A stretch of DNA of 15,596 nt from Oscillospiraceae bacterium (GTDB lineage Bacteria > Bacillota > Clostridia > Oscillospirales > Ruminococcaceae), in contig WRLS01000031.1 in the NCBI GenBank assembly GCA_009776345.1, positions 1-15,596 on the forward strand. The letters are read 5' to 3'. The notes beneath the pieces are model-generated. The model was not told the DNA's origin, made no database searches, and was given only the letters and a program-made list of their open reading frames with translations. Within the stretch, counting starts at the first letter, position 1; every line of letters begins with the position of its first letter. The translations under genes were made by a program, and so were the position numbers. This document shows, one piece after another, positions 1 to 7,314 of the stretch.

Positions 1-2505
1 AAAGCGTCTTAGGGATTCTATTTTTCCTGTATGAATCGAGATGTTGTCCCGCATAACATGAACACTGGCGCTTCGTTTAACAGTTCCGCTTAGCACATAA
101 CAACCGGCAATAACACCGAACTTGGGAGTTTTGAAAGTATCGCGGACCTCCACGGTGGCGATTAGTTCTTCCCTGGTATCCGGCGACAGCATTCCTTCCA
201 TGGCCTGGTGGATTTCTTCCACAGCCTTGTAAATGACATTGTATCGGCGTATATCAACCTTTTCCTGATCCGCCAAAGCCTTGGCCTTGGGCACGGGCCT
301 TACGTTAAAGCCTATTATAATTGCGTTAGACGCGCTTGCAAGATCCACATCCCCTTCGTTAATGGCTCCCGGCAGGGCCTGGATAACATAAAGGCGGATT
401 TCATTGGTTGAAAGCTTTTCCAGACTGGATCTAAGGGCTTCTGCGGAACCCTGGACATCGGCCTTAATAATAACCTTCAGTTCCTGTATGGCTCCCTCGC
501 TGATCGTGTCATGCAGGTTGTCAAGGGTAATCTTTCTGATATTTTTCGCGTCTTCAAAACGCTTGAGTTCCTGCCTTTTGGCGGAAACGGTCCGTGCTGT
601 TTTTTCGTCGTCCACTACCTGCAGGGGATCTCCGGCGTTGGGAATGCCTTCAAAGCCAAGAATCTCAATGGGCATTGACGGCGTAGCTTCTTCAACCTTC
701 TCCCCCTTGTCGTTGAACAGGGCCCGCACCTTGCCGGGCCAGACTCCGGCAACAAAGGAATCGCCTATTTTGAGGGTTCCCTTTTCCACCATTACCGTGG
801 CAACCACACCGCGCCCGTGATCAATCCGGGATTCGAGGATCTTGCCCTCTGCGCTGCGATCAAAGTTGGCCTTAAGATCAAGAAGTTCGGCTTCCAGAAG
901 TATGCATTCCAGAAGTTTGTCAATGCCTTCCTTTTTAAGGGCCGATACTTCCACATATATGGTTTCGCCGCCCCAGTCTTCGGGGATAAGCTGCTGCTCG
1001 GAAAGCTGGGTTTTAATCCGGTCCGGGTTTGCCTCGGGTTTGTCCATCTTGTTTATCGCCACGATGATAGAAACCTCCGCCGCCTTCGCGTGGTTGATTG
1101 CCTCTACCGTCTGCGGCATAACGCCGTCATCTGCGGCGACGACTAAGATCGCGATATCCGTAACGCCGGCGCCCCTCGCGCGCATAGACGTAAACGCGGC
1201 GTGGCCGGGGGTATCCAGGAAAGTGATTTTCTTGCCGTGGATATCCGTCTGGTACGCGCCGATATGCTGTGTGATCCCCCCAGCTTCCCCGGCGGTGACA
1301 TTGGCATCGCGTATGCAGTCCAGCAAAGAAGTCTTTCCGTGGTCGACGTGACCCATGACCACCACAACAGGCGGCCGGCCCTCCAGCGCATCCTCGCTGT
1401 CCCCGGTTTCTTCAAACAGCCTGTCCTCGATTGTGATAATAACCTCCGGTGAGACCTTCGCGCCGATTTCCATGGCGACCATGGCGGCAGTGTCGTAGTC
1501 GATCAACTGCCCCGCCGACGCCATTACGCCAAGCCCCATCAGCCGCTTGACCAGCTCCGCCGCCTGGACTTTTAATCTGCCGGCAAGCTCCGTTACGGAA
1601 ATTTCCTCCGGGATCGTGATTTCCAGCTTATTCCTGCGGTCGCGCTCCATTTCCAGCCGTTTGAGCTTCTGCTGTTCCCTGTCCTTCCGGGACATGAAGG
1701 GCTTGCCTCTTTGTGCGCTTTTTTGGTTAAGCTTCTGCTTGCGCACACCGGTGTCTTTTTTCGCAAGGTTGGTAGGCGCGATGCTTTCGTACCGCTCGTT
1801 GTAACGCTCTAAATTCACGCTTGCCGAGCGCATATCCACACGGTCCTTGACCGCCGCTTCCGTAATAACCTCGGTAGAGGCGACGCCCTGCGGCAAAGCG
1901 CCCTGCGGCATCGGGCCGCCCGCCCTCTGGCCCCCGCGGCGGGGCCTTTGCTGCTGCGCCCTTTGCTGTGCGTTTGCGGCGCGCTGCTCCGACATCCGTT
2001 GCCCCTGCCGGAACTGCGCCTGGCGGTCCTGTGCCGTGCGCTGCTGTACAGCCGGTTTTTGCGCGGCCTTTACAAGCCCGATCTGGGGCTTTGCGGGCTG
2101 CTGCTTCGGGGCTGCTGTACGCGCAGGTCCCGCCTTCTGCTGAGCCTGCACCTTCCCTGCCGCAGCCGCCTTTGGCTTTTCGGCGGCTTTTTTTGCCTTT
2201 GCCTGTTTGGCGGCTTCGGCCTTTGCCGCGGCCTTTGCGGCATCCGCCTTGGCTTTTTCTTCCGCCCTTACCTTGGCAAGCGCCTCGCGCCTTTCCTGCC
2301 CTGACTTGAAAAATGCGTCAAGGCTGTCCACCGCTGTTTTGGCGGTGTAATACTCGAAGATGACGCTCAGCTCTTTGGGCTCGAGCGCGGTCATATGTTT
2401 TTTCACGTCGCTGAAATATTTCCCCAGCAGCTCCAGCACATCCTTGCTGGGCACACCTAAATCCTTCGCCACCTCGTGGACGCGGTATTTCTCCATCATT
2501 GGCAT
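1..2505 (-). CDS. infB: Translation initiation factor IF-2 (C-terminus beyond window)
   Basis: IF-2 is the GTPase that delivers initiator tRNA to the 30S subunit and promotes subunit joining. The frame is open from the ATG at 2503-2505 to the left edge, 835 codons. The N-terminus begins MPMMEKYRVHEVAKDLGVPS, a typical IF2_N domain. A long Ala/Lys/Gln/Arg-rich linker follows, to about residue 240, then a second IF2_N-like region around residues 310-360. The GTPase P-loop GHVDHGKT lies at residues 385-392, followed by DTPGH and NKMD motifs, then the C-terminal beta-barrel domains. Compared with homologues with a similar G-domain position, roughly 40-60 residues are missing past the edge. AGGAGG at 2516-2521 serves the start, which overlaps the ylxQ 3' end by 10 nt, suggesting coupled translation. 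It is the last operon gene seen here. Confidence 0.97.
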   Translation of the reverse strand, partial: MPMMEKYRVHEVAKDLGVPSKDVLELLGKYFSDVKKHMTALEPKELSVIFEYYTAKTAVDSLDAFFKSGQERREALAKVRAEEKAKADAAKAAAKAEAAKQAKAKKAAEKPKAAAAGKVQAQQKAGPARTAAPKQQPAKPQIGLVKAAQKPAVQQRTAQDRQAQFRQGQRMSEQRAANAQQRAQQQRPRRGGQRAGGPMPQGALPQGVASTEVITEAAVKDRVDMRSASVNLERYNERYESIAPTNLAKKDTGVRKQKLNQKSAQRGKPFMSRKDREQQKLKRLEMERDRRNKLEITIPEEISVTELAGRLKVQAAELVKRLMGLGVMASAGQLIDYDTAAMVAMEIGAKVSPEVIITIEDRLFEETGDSEDALEGRPPVVVVMGHVDHGKTSLLDCIRDANVTAGEAGGITQHIGAYQTDIHGKKITFLDTPGHAAFTSMRARGAGVTDIAILVVAADDGVMPQTVEAINHAKAAEVSIIVAINKMDKPEANPDRIKTQLSEQQLIPEDWGGETIYVEVSALKKEGIDKLLECILLEAELLDLKANFDRSAEGKILESRIDHGRGVVATVMVEKGTLKIGDSFVAGVWPGKVRALFNDKGEKVEEATPSMPIEILGFEGIPNAGDPLQVVDDEKTARTVSAKRQELKRFEDAKNIRKITLDNLHDTISEGAIQELKVIIKADVQGSAEALRSSLEKLSTNEIRLYVIQALPGAINEGDVDLASASNAIIIGFNVRPVPKAKALADQEKVDIRRYNVIYKAVEEIHQAMEGMLSPDTREELIATVEVRDTFKTPKFGVIAGCYVLSGTVKRSASVHVMRDNISIHTGKIESLRRF

Positions 2506-2897
2506 AGGCTGTTTTCCTCCTTTAGTGCAGCATCGGGCAGAAGTTCGCTGTTATCATTTTGTACGGGGCCGCCCTGCCGCAAAAGCCCCGCGGCTTTTTG
2601 TACAGCGCGGGCAAGCCCCTCGTCGGCGATTGCAAAAATCCCTGCCCGCTTCCCCAGCCGGCGGTGTATATCATCCATTGTGACAGGCAGTTTTTCATGT
2701 GCTACAGCATTTTGCGATGCGGCACGCGCCGCCGCCCTCTCCGACCTCGGCGAAATATCGTTCGCGGTCAAGATCAGCTTTGCGCCCCCCTGCTTTGCCA
2801 AAGCTTCAACAGGGTCGAAGCCCTCCGCGAGCTTCCCCGCCTTCTTGCAGATGCCCAGCATGGAGAGGAGCCGCTGTTCATATATGTTATGTCCCAT
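2496..2897 (-). CDS. ylxQ: L7Ae/L30e-family ribosomal protein YlxQ
   Basis: Small RNA-binding protein of the L7Ae/L30e/S12e/Gadd45 family, usually encoded between ylxR and infB in Bacillota. The chosen start, MGHNIYEQRLLSMLGICKKAGKLA, gives 133 residues. The motif KLAEGFDPVEAL...GGAKLILTANDISP and the later ITMDDI-like VTMDDIHRRLGKRAGIFAI match the family fold, in which the segment around the conserved Gly-Lys/Ala-Gly helix contacts kink-turn-like RNA. A longer frame starting at 2954 exists but would overlap ylxR by 68 nt; the start at 2897 gives an 11-nt overlap with ylxR, normal for this operon. The 3' end overlaps infB by 10 nt. Its exact cellular role is poorly defined in the family. Confidence 0.9.
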   Translation of the reverse strand: MGHNIYEQRLLSMLGICKKAGKLAEGFDPVEALAKQGGAKLILTANDISPRSERAAARAASQNAVAHEKLPVTMDDIHRRLGKRAGIFAIADEGLARAVQKAAGLLRQGGPVQNDNSELLPDAALKEENSLCQ

Positions 2898-3159
2898 CCG
2901 CTTCCAACTCCCCTTCCAGCCGACTGTACACCTCATCGGGTATTTGGCAGGCAAAAGAACGCTCCAGCCTGCGCGCTTTCCGGGCTTTTTTCAGGCACTG
3001 CGGGTCTCGGCAGATATACGCCCCGCGCCCGGATTTTTTGCCCGTGCCATCCAGCGAGATATCGCCTTCCGGGCCGCGCACAACGCGTATCAGCGCCTTT
3101 TTCTCCTTGCGCTCCCCACAGCCCGCGCACATACGGATAGGGATTTTTCTTGTTTTCAT
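2887..3159 (-). CDS. ylxR: YlxR family RNA-binding protein (DUF448)
   Basis: A 90-residue basic protein beginning MKTRKIPIRMCAGCGERKEKK, matching the DUF448/YlxR family: RMCxGC near the N-terminus, then RVVR, the GRGAYIC segment (residues 45-51) and a basic C-terminal helix. Members are small nucleic-acid-associated proteins encoded between nusA and infB. Here it lies 25 nt downstream of nusA and overlaps ylxQ by 11 nt. The CxxC pair (CAGC) and the later Cys residues in YICRDPQC could bind metal, although not all homologues keep them. The assignment rests on the motif pattern and on the invariant operon position. Confidence 0.93.
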   Translation of the reverse strand: MKTRKIPIRMCAGCGERKEKKALIRVVRGPEGDISLDGTGKKSGRGAYICRDPQCLKKARKARRLERSFACQIPDEVYSRLEGELEADGT

Positions 3160-3184
3160 TTATTACCCGCTCTTTCCTGCCCGG

Positions 3185-4228
3185 TTACATCCCGCTTTCC
3201 GGCCTTATGTCGATTTTCCAGCCTGTCAGCCTTGCGGCAAGCCGCGCGTTCTGCCCCTTGTTGCCGATTGCCAGTGAGAGCTGCTGGTCCGGCACGACAG
3301 CCCTGCACGACTTTCCCTCGAGTGATTCAATCTCCACGCCCAGCACCCCGGCGGGCGAAAGCGCTTCCGCTATAAACTCCTCCGGGTCATCGGAATAGCG
3401 CACAACATCTATTTTTTCCCCGCCCAGCTCGTCTACTATCTCTTCCACGCGCGCGCCCTTCGGCCCTATGCACGCCCCTTGGGCATCCACATTCTCGTCC
3501 TTGGACCAGACCGCCAGCTTCGTGCGCGAGCCCGCCTCCCTGGCTATTGATTTTATCTCTACCGTGCCGTCGTATATTTCCGGCACCTGCATCTCAAACA
3601 GCCGCTTGACCAGCCCGGGGTGTGTGCGGGAGATCATCAGGCGCGGGCCCTTTTCCCCCACGGTGACTTCCACAACATAGACCCGCACTTTCTGCCCGTC
3701 ACGGAAGCTTTCGCCGGGTATCTGCTCACTTTTTGGGAGGACCGCTTCGGATTTCCCGATTTCCAGCGTGACATTGCCCCTGCGCTCATCCGTGCGGAGT
3801 ACAGTTGCGGTCACTATGTCCTGTTCGCGGCTTTGGTATTCCTGCAAAAGTAGCTCGCGCTCGCCCTCCCGTATGCCCTGGCGGATGACGTGCTTGGCGG
3901 CCTGTGCGGCTATGCGCCCGAACCGTTTTGTTTCCATGGGTATTTCCACGATGGAGCCAAGCGCGGCCTTTGGGTCGATCCTCTGTGCCTGCTCGAGGAG
4001 TATCTCATTGGCAGGGTCGCCGACCTCTTCCACGACGGTTTTGCGGAAAGCCACATAGAAGCGCCCGTTTTCCGGGTCGATCTCCACGATATTGTCTTCC
4101 GCGCCGCCCTCGCTGTCCCGCTTGATGGCGACCGCAATAGCGTTCTTGATTTTTTCAAGCAGGTACCCCATCGGTATGCCTTTTTCTTTTTCCAGAAGCG
4201 CCAGGGCCTCAAAGAATTCGGTGTTCAT
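3185..4228 (-). CDS. nusA: Transcription termination/antitermination protein NusA
   Basis: NusA binds RNA polymerase and nascent RNA, modulating pausing, termination and antitermination. The 347-residue product has the normal short Bacillota architecture: an N-terminal RNAP-binding domain (MNTEFFEALALLEKEKGIP), an S1 domain (around EQDIVTATVLRTDERRGNVTL), KH1 (VDAQGACIGPKGARVEEIVDEL) and KH2 ending LAIGNKGQNARLAARLTGW. The acidic repeats found in proteobacterial NusA are absent, as expected. AGGAGGG sits 8-9 nt before the ATG. It begins 13 nt after the rimP stop and is followed by ylxR, so it is co-transcribed with them. Nothing is unusual in sequence or length. Confidence 0.97.
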   Translation of the reverse strand: MNTEFFEALALLEKEKGIPMGYLLEKIKNAIAVAIKRDSEGGAEDNIVEIDPENGRFYVAFRKTVVEEVGDPANEILLEQAQRIDPKAALGSIVEIPMETKRFGRIAAQAAKHVIRQGIREGERELLLQEYQSREQDIVTATVLRTDERRGNVTLEIGKSEAVLPKSEQIPGESFRDGQKVRVYVVEVTVGEKGPRLMISRTHPGLVKRLFEMQVPEIYDGTVEIKSIAREAGSRTKLAVWSKDENVDAQGACIGPKGARVEEIVDELGGEKIDVVRYSDDPEEFIAEALSPAGVLGVEIESLEGKSCRAVVPDQQLSLAIGNKGQNARLAARLTGWKIDIRPESGM

Positions 4229-4241
4229 CCATTATGCCCTC

Positions 4242-4712
4242 CTATATATCAAAATCAAAATAAAGCTTTACAAATGCCGTTTCCTTCTGCGCGAAGGATA
4301 CTTCCCGCCCATCCTCCAAGATAATTGTAACCGCGCCGTCTTGCAGACCGGCAAGCCCGCCGGTAAACTCCCGCACGCCGTCCACGGGGCGGATAAGGCG
4401 CACACGCACTGTTTTCCCTATACATTCTTTATAGTGCCAATCCTGCGTGAGGCGGCGTTCCGCACCGGGGGACGACACCTCAAGCACATACGCGCGGTCG
4501 ATCGGGTCAGCTTCGTCGAGCGCTTTGTCAACCGCGCGGCTGACCGCCTCCAAATCCGCGATGCCTACCCCGCCTTCTTTGTCTATATAATAGCGCAAGT
4601 ACCATGTGCCGCCCTCTTTCTCAAAACGCACATCCCAAAGCAGCAGCCCCAGCTTATCCAAAACCGGCCCCACGAGCCGCCGCGCTATTTGTACCGTAGT
4701 TTCTTTTTCCAT
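4242..4712 (-). CDS. rimP: Ribosome maturation factor RimP
   Basis: RimP assists 30S subunit maturation. The 156-residue product has the two-domain RimP signature: an N-terminal alpha/beta domain containing GLLLWDVRFEKEGGTWYLRYYIDKEGGVGIADLEAVSRAVDKALDE, the EVSSPGAERRL motif, and a C-terminal Sm-like domain (GKTVRVRLIRPVDGVREFTGGL). The ATG at 4710-4712 is preceded by GAGGGG at about 6 nt and fits the family start; an upstream in-frame TTG at 4742 would add 10 residues with no family counterpart. It is the first gene of the rimP-nusA-ylxR-ylxQ-infB operon and has a leader with a promoter and a hairpin upstream. Confidence 0.95.
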   Translation of the reverse strand: MEKETTVQIARRLVGPVLDKLGLLLWDVRFEKEGGTWYLRYYIDKEGGVGIADLEAVSRAVDKALDEADPIDRAYVLEVSSPGAERRLTQDWHYKECIGKTVRVRLIRPVDGVREFTGGLAGLQDGAVTIILEDGREVSFAQKETAFVKLYFDFDI

Positions 4713-4760
4713 TGATTCCCCTCTTCCATTGCTTCCCCTCAAAACAGCCGATCATAAACA

Positions 4761-4784
4761 AAAGAGCGGGAACTCCCACTCTTT
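4761..4784 (-). promoter_or_regulatory. Leader hairpin upstream of rimP
   Basis: In the minus-strand transcript a 10-bp stem (4775-4784 with 4761-4770) closes on the tetraloop AGUU and is followed by UGUUUAU. One pair is U-G in the minus-strand RNA but C-A in the plus-strand RNA, so only the minus strand folds perfectly. It lies between the candidate promoter at 4808-4836 and the rimP start, hence within the leader. The U-rich tract is interrupted, so it resembles a weak terminator or attenuator. It could equally be an RNA-protection or processing stem. The regulatory role is inferred. Confidence 0.55.
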
Positions 4785-4807
4785 CATCATCTCACTTTAC
4801 CCTGCAT

Positions 4808-4836
4808 AGTTTAACATACTTTTCCAAAGAATGCAA
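4808..4836 (-). promoter_or_regulatory. Candidate sigma-A promoter for the rimP-infB operon
   Basis: On the minus strand TTGCAT (4831-4836) and TAAACT (4808-4813) are separated by 17 nt, with an A-rich run (4841-4847) just upstream that could act as an UP element. The -10 matches the consensus at 4 of 6 positions and the -35 at 3 of 6. Transcription would begin near 4800, giving a leader of about 90 nt that contains the hairpin at 4761-4784. I see no convincing terminator between spoVT and this site, so spoVT transcripts could also read through. Confidence 0.5.
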
Positions 4837-4854
4837 GCACTTTTTTTAAGCGCC

Positions 4855-5397
4855 TTATTCCTCCATCTGCTTGCCTAAAAACGCCGCCGCCGTCGCGATC
4901 AGTTTTATCTCAACCTCGCCCGCCTGCGCGGCGGCGCTGTCACCGATAAACATGATGGAACCGCAGACATCGCCCGCCGCGATAATCGGCGCGCCCGCCA
5001 GCGCATAACGGTCGTCGCCCTCGACAGGCTGGACCTTAGTGTCGCTGCCCGCCCCGAAGGCAAATGACTTGCGCTGTTCCATGCTGTCCTCCAGCGCGGT
5101 GGATACGCGGCGCTCCATCAGCTCTTTTTTGGGGATCCCCGCCACCGCGATCACATGGTCGCGGTCACACACCACCACCGGGTGCCCGCCCGATTTGTAG
5201 AGGACCTCGGCGTATTGTACGGAGAAATTCCCCAACTCCCCGAGCGGGGAATATTTTTTGAAGATAACCTCTCCATCGTTGTCTGTATATATTTCCAGCG
5301 GGTCGCCCTCACGGATCCGCATGGTCCTGCGGATCTCCTTGGGGATAACGACGCGGCCCAGGTCGTCTATCCTTCTTACTATACCGGTTGCTTTCAT
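4855..5397 (-). CDS. spoVT: Stage V sporulation protein T
   Basis: SpoVT is a DNA-binding regulator of the late forespore programme, tuning sigma-G-dependent genes. The 180-residue product has an N-terminal AbrB-type swapped-hairpin domain (MKATGIVRRIDDLGRVVIPKEIRRTMRIREGDPLEIY, residues 1-50) and a C-terminal GAF-like domain (about residues 55-178) containing VVCDRDHVIAVAG. Both length and layout match the family. AAGGAGG precedes the ATG at about 11 nt. A sigma-G-like promoter lies upstream at 5465-5493. It is read in the same direction as the following rimP operon. Its presence indicates an endospore-forming host. Confidence 0.96.
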   Translation of the reverse strand: MKATGIVRRIDDLGRVVIPKEIRRTMRIREGDPLEIYTDNDGEVIFKKYSPLGELGNFSVQYAEVLYKSGGHPVVVCDRDHVIAVAGIPKKELMERRVSTALEDSMEQRKSFAFGAGSDTKVQPVEGDDRYALAGAPIIAAGDVCGSIMFIGDSAAAQAGEVEIKLIATAAAFLGKQMEE

Positions 5398-5464
5398 TGG
5401 TACCAGTTCCTCCTTAGATATATCAAACAGTTATATAATGCTGGCGCATGATGGTTACAGTTCC

Positions 5465-5493
5465 TATTATTTGCTGTGAATGTAATTTTATTC
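5465..5493 (-). promoter_or_regulatory. Sigma-G-type promoter candidate for spoVT
   Basis: On the minus strand GAATA (5489-5493) fits the sigma-G/F -35 consensus GHATR at all five positions. After a 17-nt spacer, AATAATA (5465-5471) fits the -10 consensus CATWMTA at six of seven. This puts the start about 60-70 nt before the spoVT ATG. A second site, CATTATA (5434-5440), matches the -10 consensus perfectly, but the element 18 nt upstream (GAACT) is weak. SpoVT is known to be under sigma-G control in Bacillus, which supports the reading; which site is used is not decidable from sequence. Confidence 0.5.
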
Positions 5494-5619
5494 TTCACAC
5501 GGTCTATAAGCTGTGCGCCCGCGCTTGATTTTCGTTAATCTAGCACATTCTTTATGGTATACTGTTTGCGGAAGATTTTCAACAGGCTTCGCGCTTTTCT
5601 GCGCTGGGAAATATTGTAA

Positions 5620-6021
5620 AATGGCTGTAAATGGAGACGGCTGCCCAAAGAATACGGCAATTGGCATGTTATTTATAAGCGTTTTCACCATTGGGTTAAA
5701 GCCGGCATAATCGAGTGGTGCTTTAAAAAAAACGGCGCACAGCCAATCGGACGTTCAAAAGGCGGATTAACCACAAAAATCCATATGTTGTCTGCCAACG
5801 AGAGGACAGCTGTAGAGTTCTTTACACCTATTGCCCCGCCGAAGAAAAACCGCAAAAACCCGTGGGATTATGACAAGGAGTTTTACAAGCTTCGTAATGA
5901 AGCTGAGCGGTTGTTTCGGTTGATTCAAGGGTTTAGGCGCGTGTTTTGCAGGTTTGATAAACTCGGCATCATGTACAGCGGATTTATTATGCTCGCCTTG
6001 GTTTTTATTACTGTTAAATAG
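5620..6021 (+). pseudogene. IS5-family transposase remnant with two internal deletions
   Basis: The single open frame reads NGCKWRRLPKEYGNWHVIYK at its start and closes with KNPWDYDKEFYKLRNEAERLF, then a GFRRVFCRFDKL segment and the stop at 6019-6021. These are recognisable blocks of IS5-group (IS427-like) DDE transposases. Compared with the family, the segment after HHWVKAGI (near 5707-5725) and the one after TAVEFF (near 5815-5830) are missing; these should hold the two catalytic Asp residues. Only the C-terminal Glu region remains. Upstream of 5620 the frame is closed by a TAA and the N-terminus is not recognisable. It cannot be active. Both deletions preserve frame, which is odd for pure decay. 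The antisense frames over this region have no family signature. Confidence 0.8.
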
Positions 6022-6036
6022 TGGGAACACGGTCTA

Positions 6037-6144
6037 ATGGCTGCTAAAGATAAGGAAAAATTCTATGAAAAATTTGAGTTTATTAAAAGACCTGATGATG
6101 TTTACGGTTGTGGAATGACACAAAGGATAAAAGCAAACGAATAG
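6037..6144 (+). pseudogene. C-terminal fragment of a GNAT acetyltransferase
   Basis: A 35-codon frame begins ATG at 6037 and contains KFYEKFEFIKRPDDVYGCGM, which closely resembles the final acetyl-CoA-binding strand and tail of GNAT N-acetyltransferases (commonly FYEKFGF...RP...GPGM). The rest of the domain, including the pyrophosphate-binding Q/RxxGxG/A loop, is absent upstream, where the IS remnant ends at 6021. It is therefore the tail left after an insertion or deletion. The ATG is probably fortuitous and translation is doubtful. Confidence 0.65.
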
Positions 6145-6208
6145 TTTAAGCATTAACCCATACAACGCAAAACCCCGCACGAATCCACGTTAATCAAGAT
6201 TATCTACG

Positions 6209-6595
6209 GCAAAGCGGAAAGAACTGGAGAAATCCAAACGCCGGATTTCCGAACTCGAAGGACTTTTTAAGCGCCTGTATGAGGACAATGTGGACTCACG
6301 CATCACAGATGAGCGGTTTGAGAAGCTGTCGGCTGATTATGAATCCGAGCAAAAACAGCTAACCGAGCGTGTCGATATCCTCGAAGCCGACCTTGCCTAA
6401 CAGGGCGAAAAAGCCGCCAATGTCGGGAAATTCCTCGCAATCGTCCGCAAGTACACCGACATACAGGAACTAACGCCCACTCTGCTACGAGAATTTGTGG
6501 ACAGGATTATCGTCCATGAACCGGACAGAAGCTCCGGCAAGCGTGAACAGAAAGTTGAGATACATTACAATTTCATCGGGGATGTCGCCGGGTAG
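6209..6595 (+). pseudogene. Large serine recombinase C-terminal fragment (DUF4368-type)
   Basis: The frame encodes AKRKELEKSKRRISELEGLF, then a KRLYEDNV...ITDERFEKLSADYESEQ segment, a TAA at 6398-6400, then GEKAANVGKFLAIVRKYTDI, LREFVDRIIVHEPD and HYNFIGDV before the TAG at 6593-6595. This is the coiled-coil and C-terminal DUF4368 part of Tn4451/Tn1549-type site-specific serine recombinases, which excise and integrate mobilisable and conjugative transposons. The catalytic N-terminal domain and the zinc-ribbon region are missing and the coding frame is interrupted once, so it is inactive. It marks a former integrative element at the edge of the accessory cluster. Confidence 0.85.
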
Positions 6596-6614
6596 GTTGC
6601 CCGCCAAACGAGAA

Positions 6615-6643
6615 GCGCCGTGAAGCACACGACTTCACGGCGC
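6615..6643. repeat. Perfect 11-bp inverted repeat after the recombinase remnant
   Basis: GCGCCGTGAAG (6615-6625) pairs perfectly with CTTCACGGCGC (6633-6643) across a 7-nt loop, 20 nt past the recombinase stop codon. No U-run follows on either strand, so it is not a standard intrinsic terminator. It could be a transcript-stabilising stem or part of the terminal sequence of the lost transposon. The rest of 6596-6727 holds no recognisable gene. Confidence 0.75.
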
Positions 6644-6719
6644 CCCCCGCAAGAGTTTGCACATACATCGTTGTGAACGTGAAACCTTGCGTTTATGCGA
6701 TTTTTGAGCGATTTTTTGG

Positions 6720-6747
6720 TTGACATTTCAATTGGAATTAGTATGAT
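6720..6747 (+). promoter_or_regulatory. Strong promoter-like sequence antisense to the last cluster gene
   Basis: The plus strand carries a perfect TTGACA at 6720-6725 and TATGAT (5 of 6) at 6742-6747, 16 nt apart. It points rightward into the 3' end of the minus-strand gene at 6728-7306, where no plus-strand gene is apparent. It may drive an antisense RNA, be a residual outward promoter of the degraded mobile element, or be chance. Confidence 0.4.
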
Positions 6748-7306
6748 ACTGCTCCACTACGGGACCGTCCACGTAACGGTTGTAGCAAGACAAAGCATAG
6801 GCGTGGAATATATGGTGCAGCCATTTAATATGGCCGGCACTTATTTTTAGATAGTATTCGAAGACAAAACAGCTTTCGTCGTCTTCATATCCAATTACGG
6901 CGAATTGCTTATCCCCCTCATAAAAACGCATCACAACGCCGAAATCGTGAGGTTCATCACTAGTCCTAAAGACCGGTGTTGCTTCCGAATGTTTACGGAT
7001 GCATTTGTAGAACATTTCCGCCGTACGTTTTTCTTTGTCGTATTGTAGGGCGGCTAAAGATACTATGCGGTTTTCACGGTCGCGCACTACATACTCCTTA
7101 GTCTTGGACGAATACGGCGAAGCGGTGTCATTTTGATAGGGGAAGGTGCAAAGCAAAGTGCCGCCAAGCACATCTTCCGATACAATTGCCGCTGTACGGA
7201 TGCCGTTCGGCACGTGAAAGCTGAAAAGCGTCTTATCATCCTTGCTTAGATACATTTCGTTAGTGTCAGCGTATATCATGTAGCCTTCTATATACTGCAT
7301 ATTCAT
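6728..7306 (-). CDS. Hypothetical protein, last gene of the accessory cluster
   Basis: I do not recognise this family. From the ATG at 7304-7306 the product has 192 residues (MNMQYIEGYMIYADTNEMYL at its start), no signal peptide and no transmembrane segment, and is rich in aromatic residues. An alternative start at 7312 adds two residues, but AAGGA sits immediately beside it; the spacing suits 7306 better. It follows the stop of the stand-alone DUF6273 gene by 8 nt, so translation is probably coupled and its role tied to that protein. Segments such as VVMRFYEGDKQFAVIGYEDD suggest a compact beta-rich domain. It does not look like the small helical accessory protein (Avd) of diversity-generating retroelements. 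No clear terminator follows. Confidence 0.75.
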   Translation of the reverse strand: MNMQYIEGYMIYADTNEMYLSKDDKTLFSFHVPNGIRTAAIVSEDVLGGTLLCTFPYQNDTASPYSSKTKEYVVRDRENRIVSLAALQYDKEKRTAEMFYKCIRKHSEATPVFRTSDEPHDFGVVMRFYEGDKQFAVIGYEDDESCFVFEYYLKISAGHIKWLHHIFHAYALSCYNRYVDGPVVEQYHTNSN

Positions 7307-7314
7307 CACCATCC

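Noticed and set aside
1847..2309. Several plus-strand open frames with Cys/Leu/Ala-rich products
   Set aside because: They are antisense shadows of the Ala/Lys/Gln-rich linker of infB; composition is an artefact of GC-rich codons.
2476..3375. A 299-codon plus-strand frame opposite ylxQ, ylxR and the nusA end
   Set aside because: It covers three well-supported minus-strand genes and has no domain signature or ribosome binding site.
5488..5710. Short open frames on both strands between spoVT and the transposase remnant
   Set aside because: No ribosome binding site or recognisable family; they overlap the degraded start of the IS remnant and are explained as chance frames.
6615..6643. Intrinsic terminator for the recombinase remnant or for the minus-strand cluster
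   Set aside because: The stem is perfect but neither strand has a following U-run.
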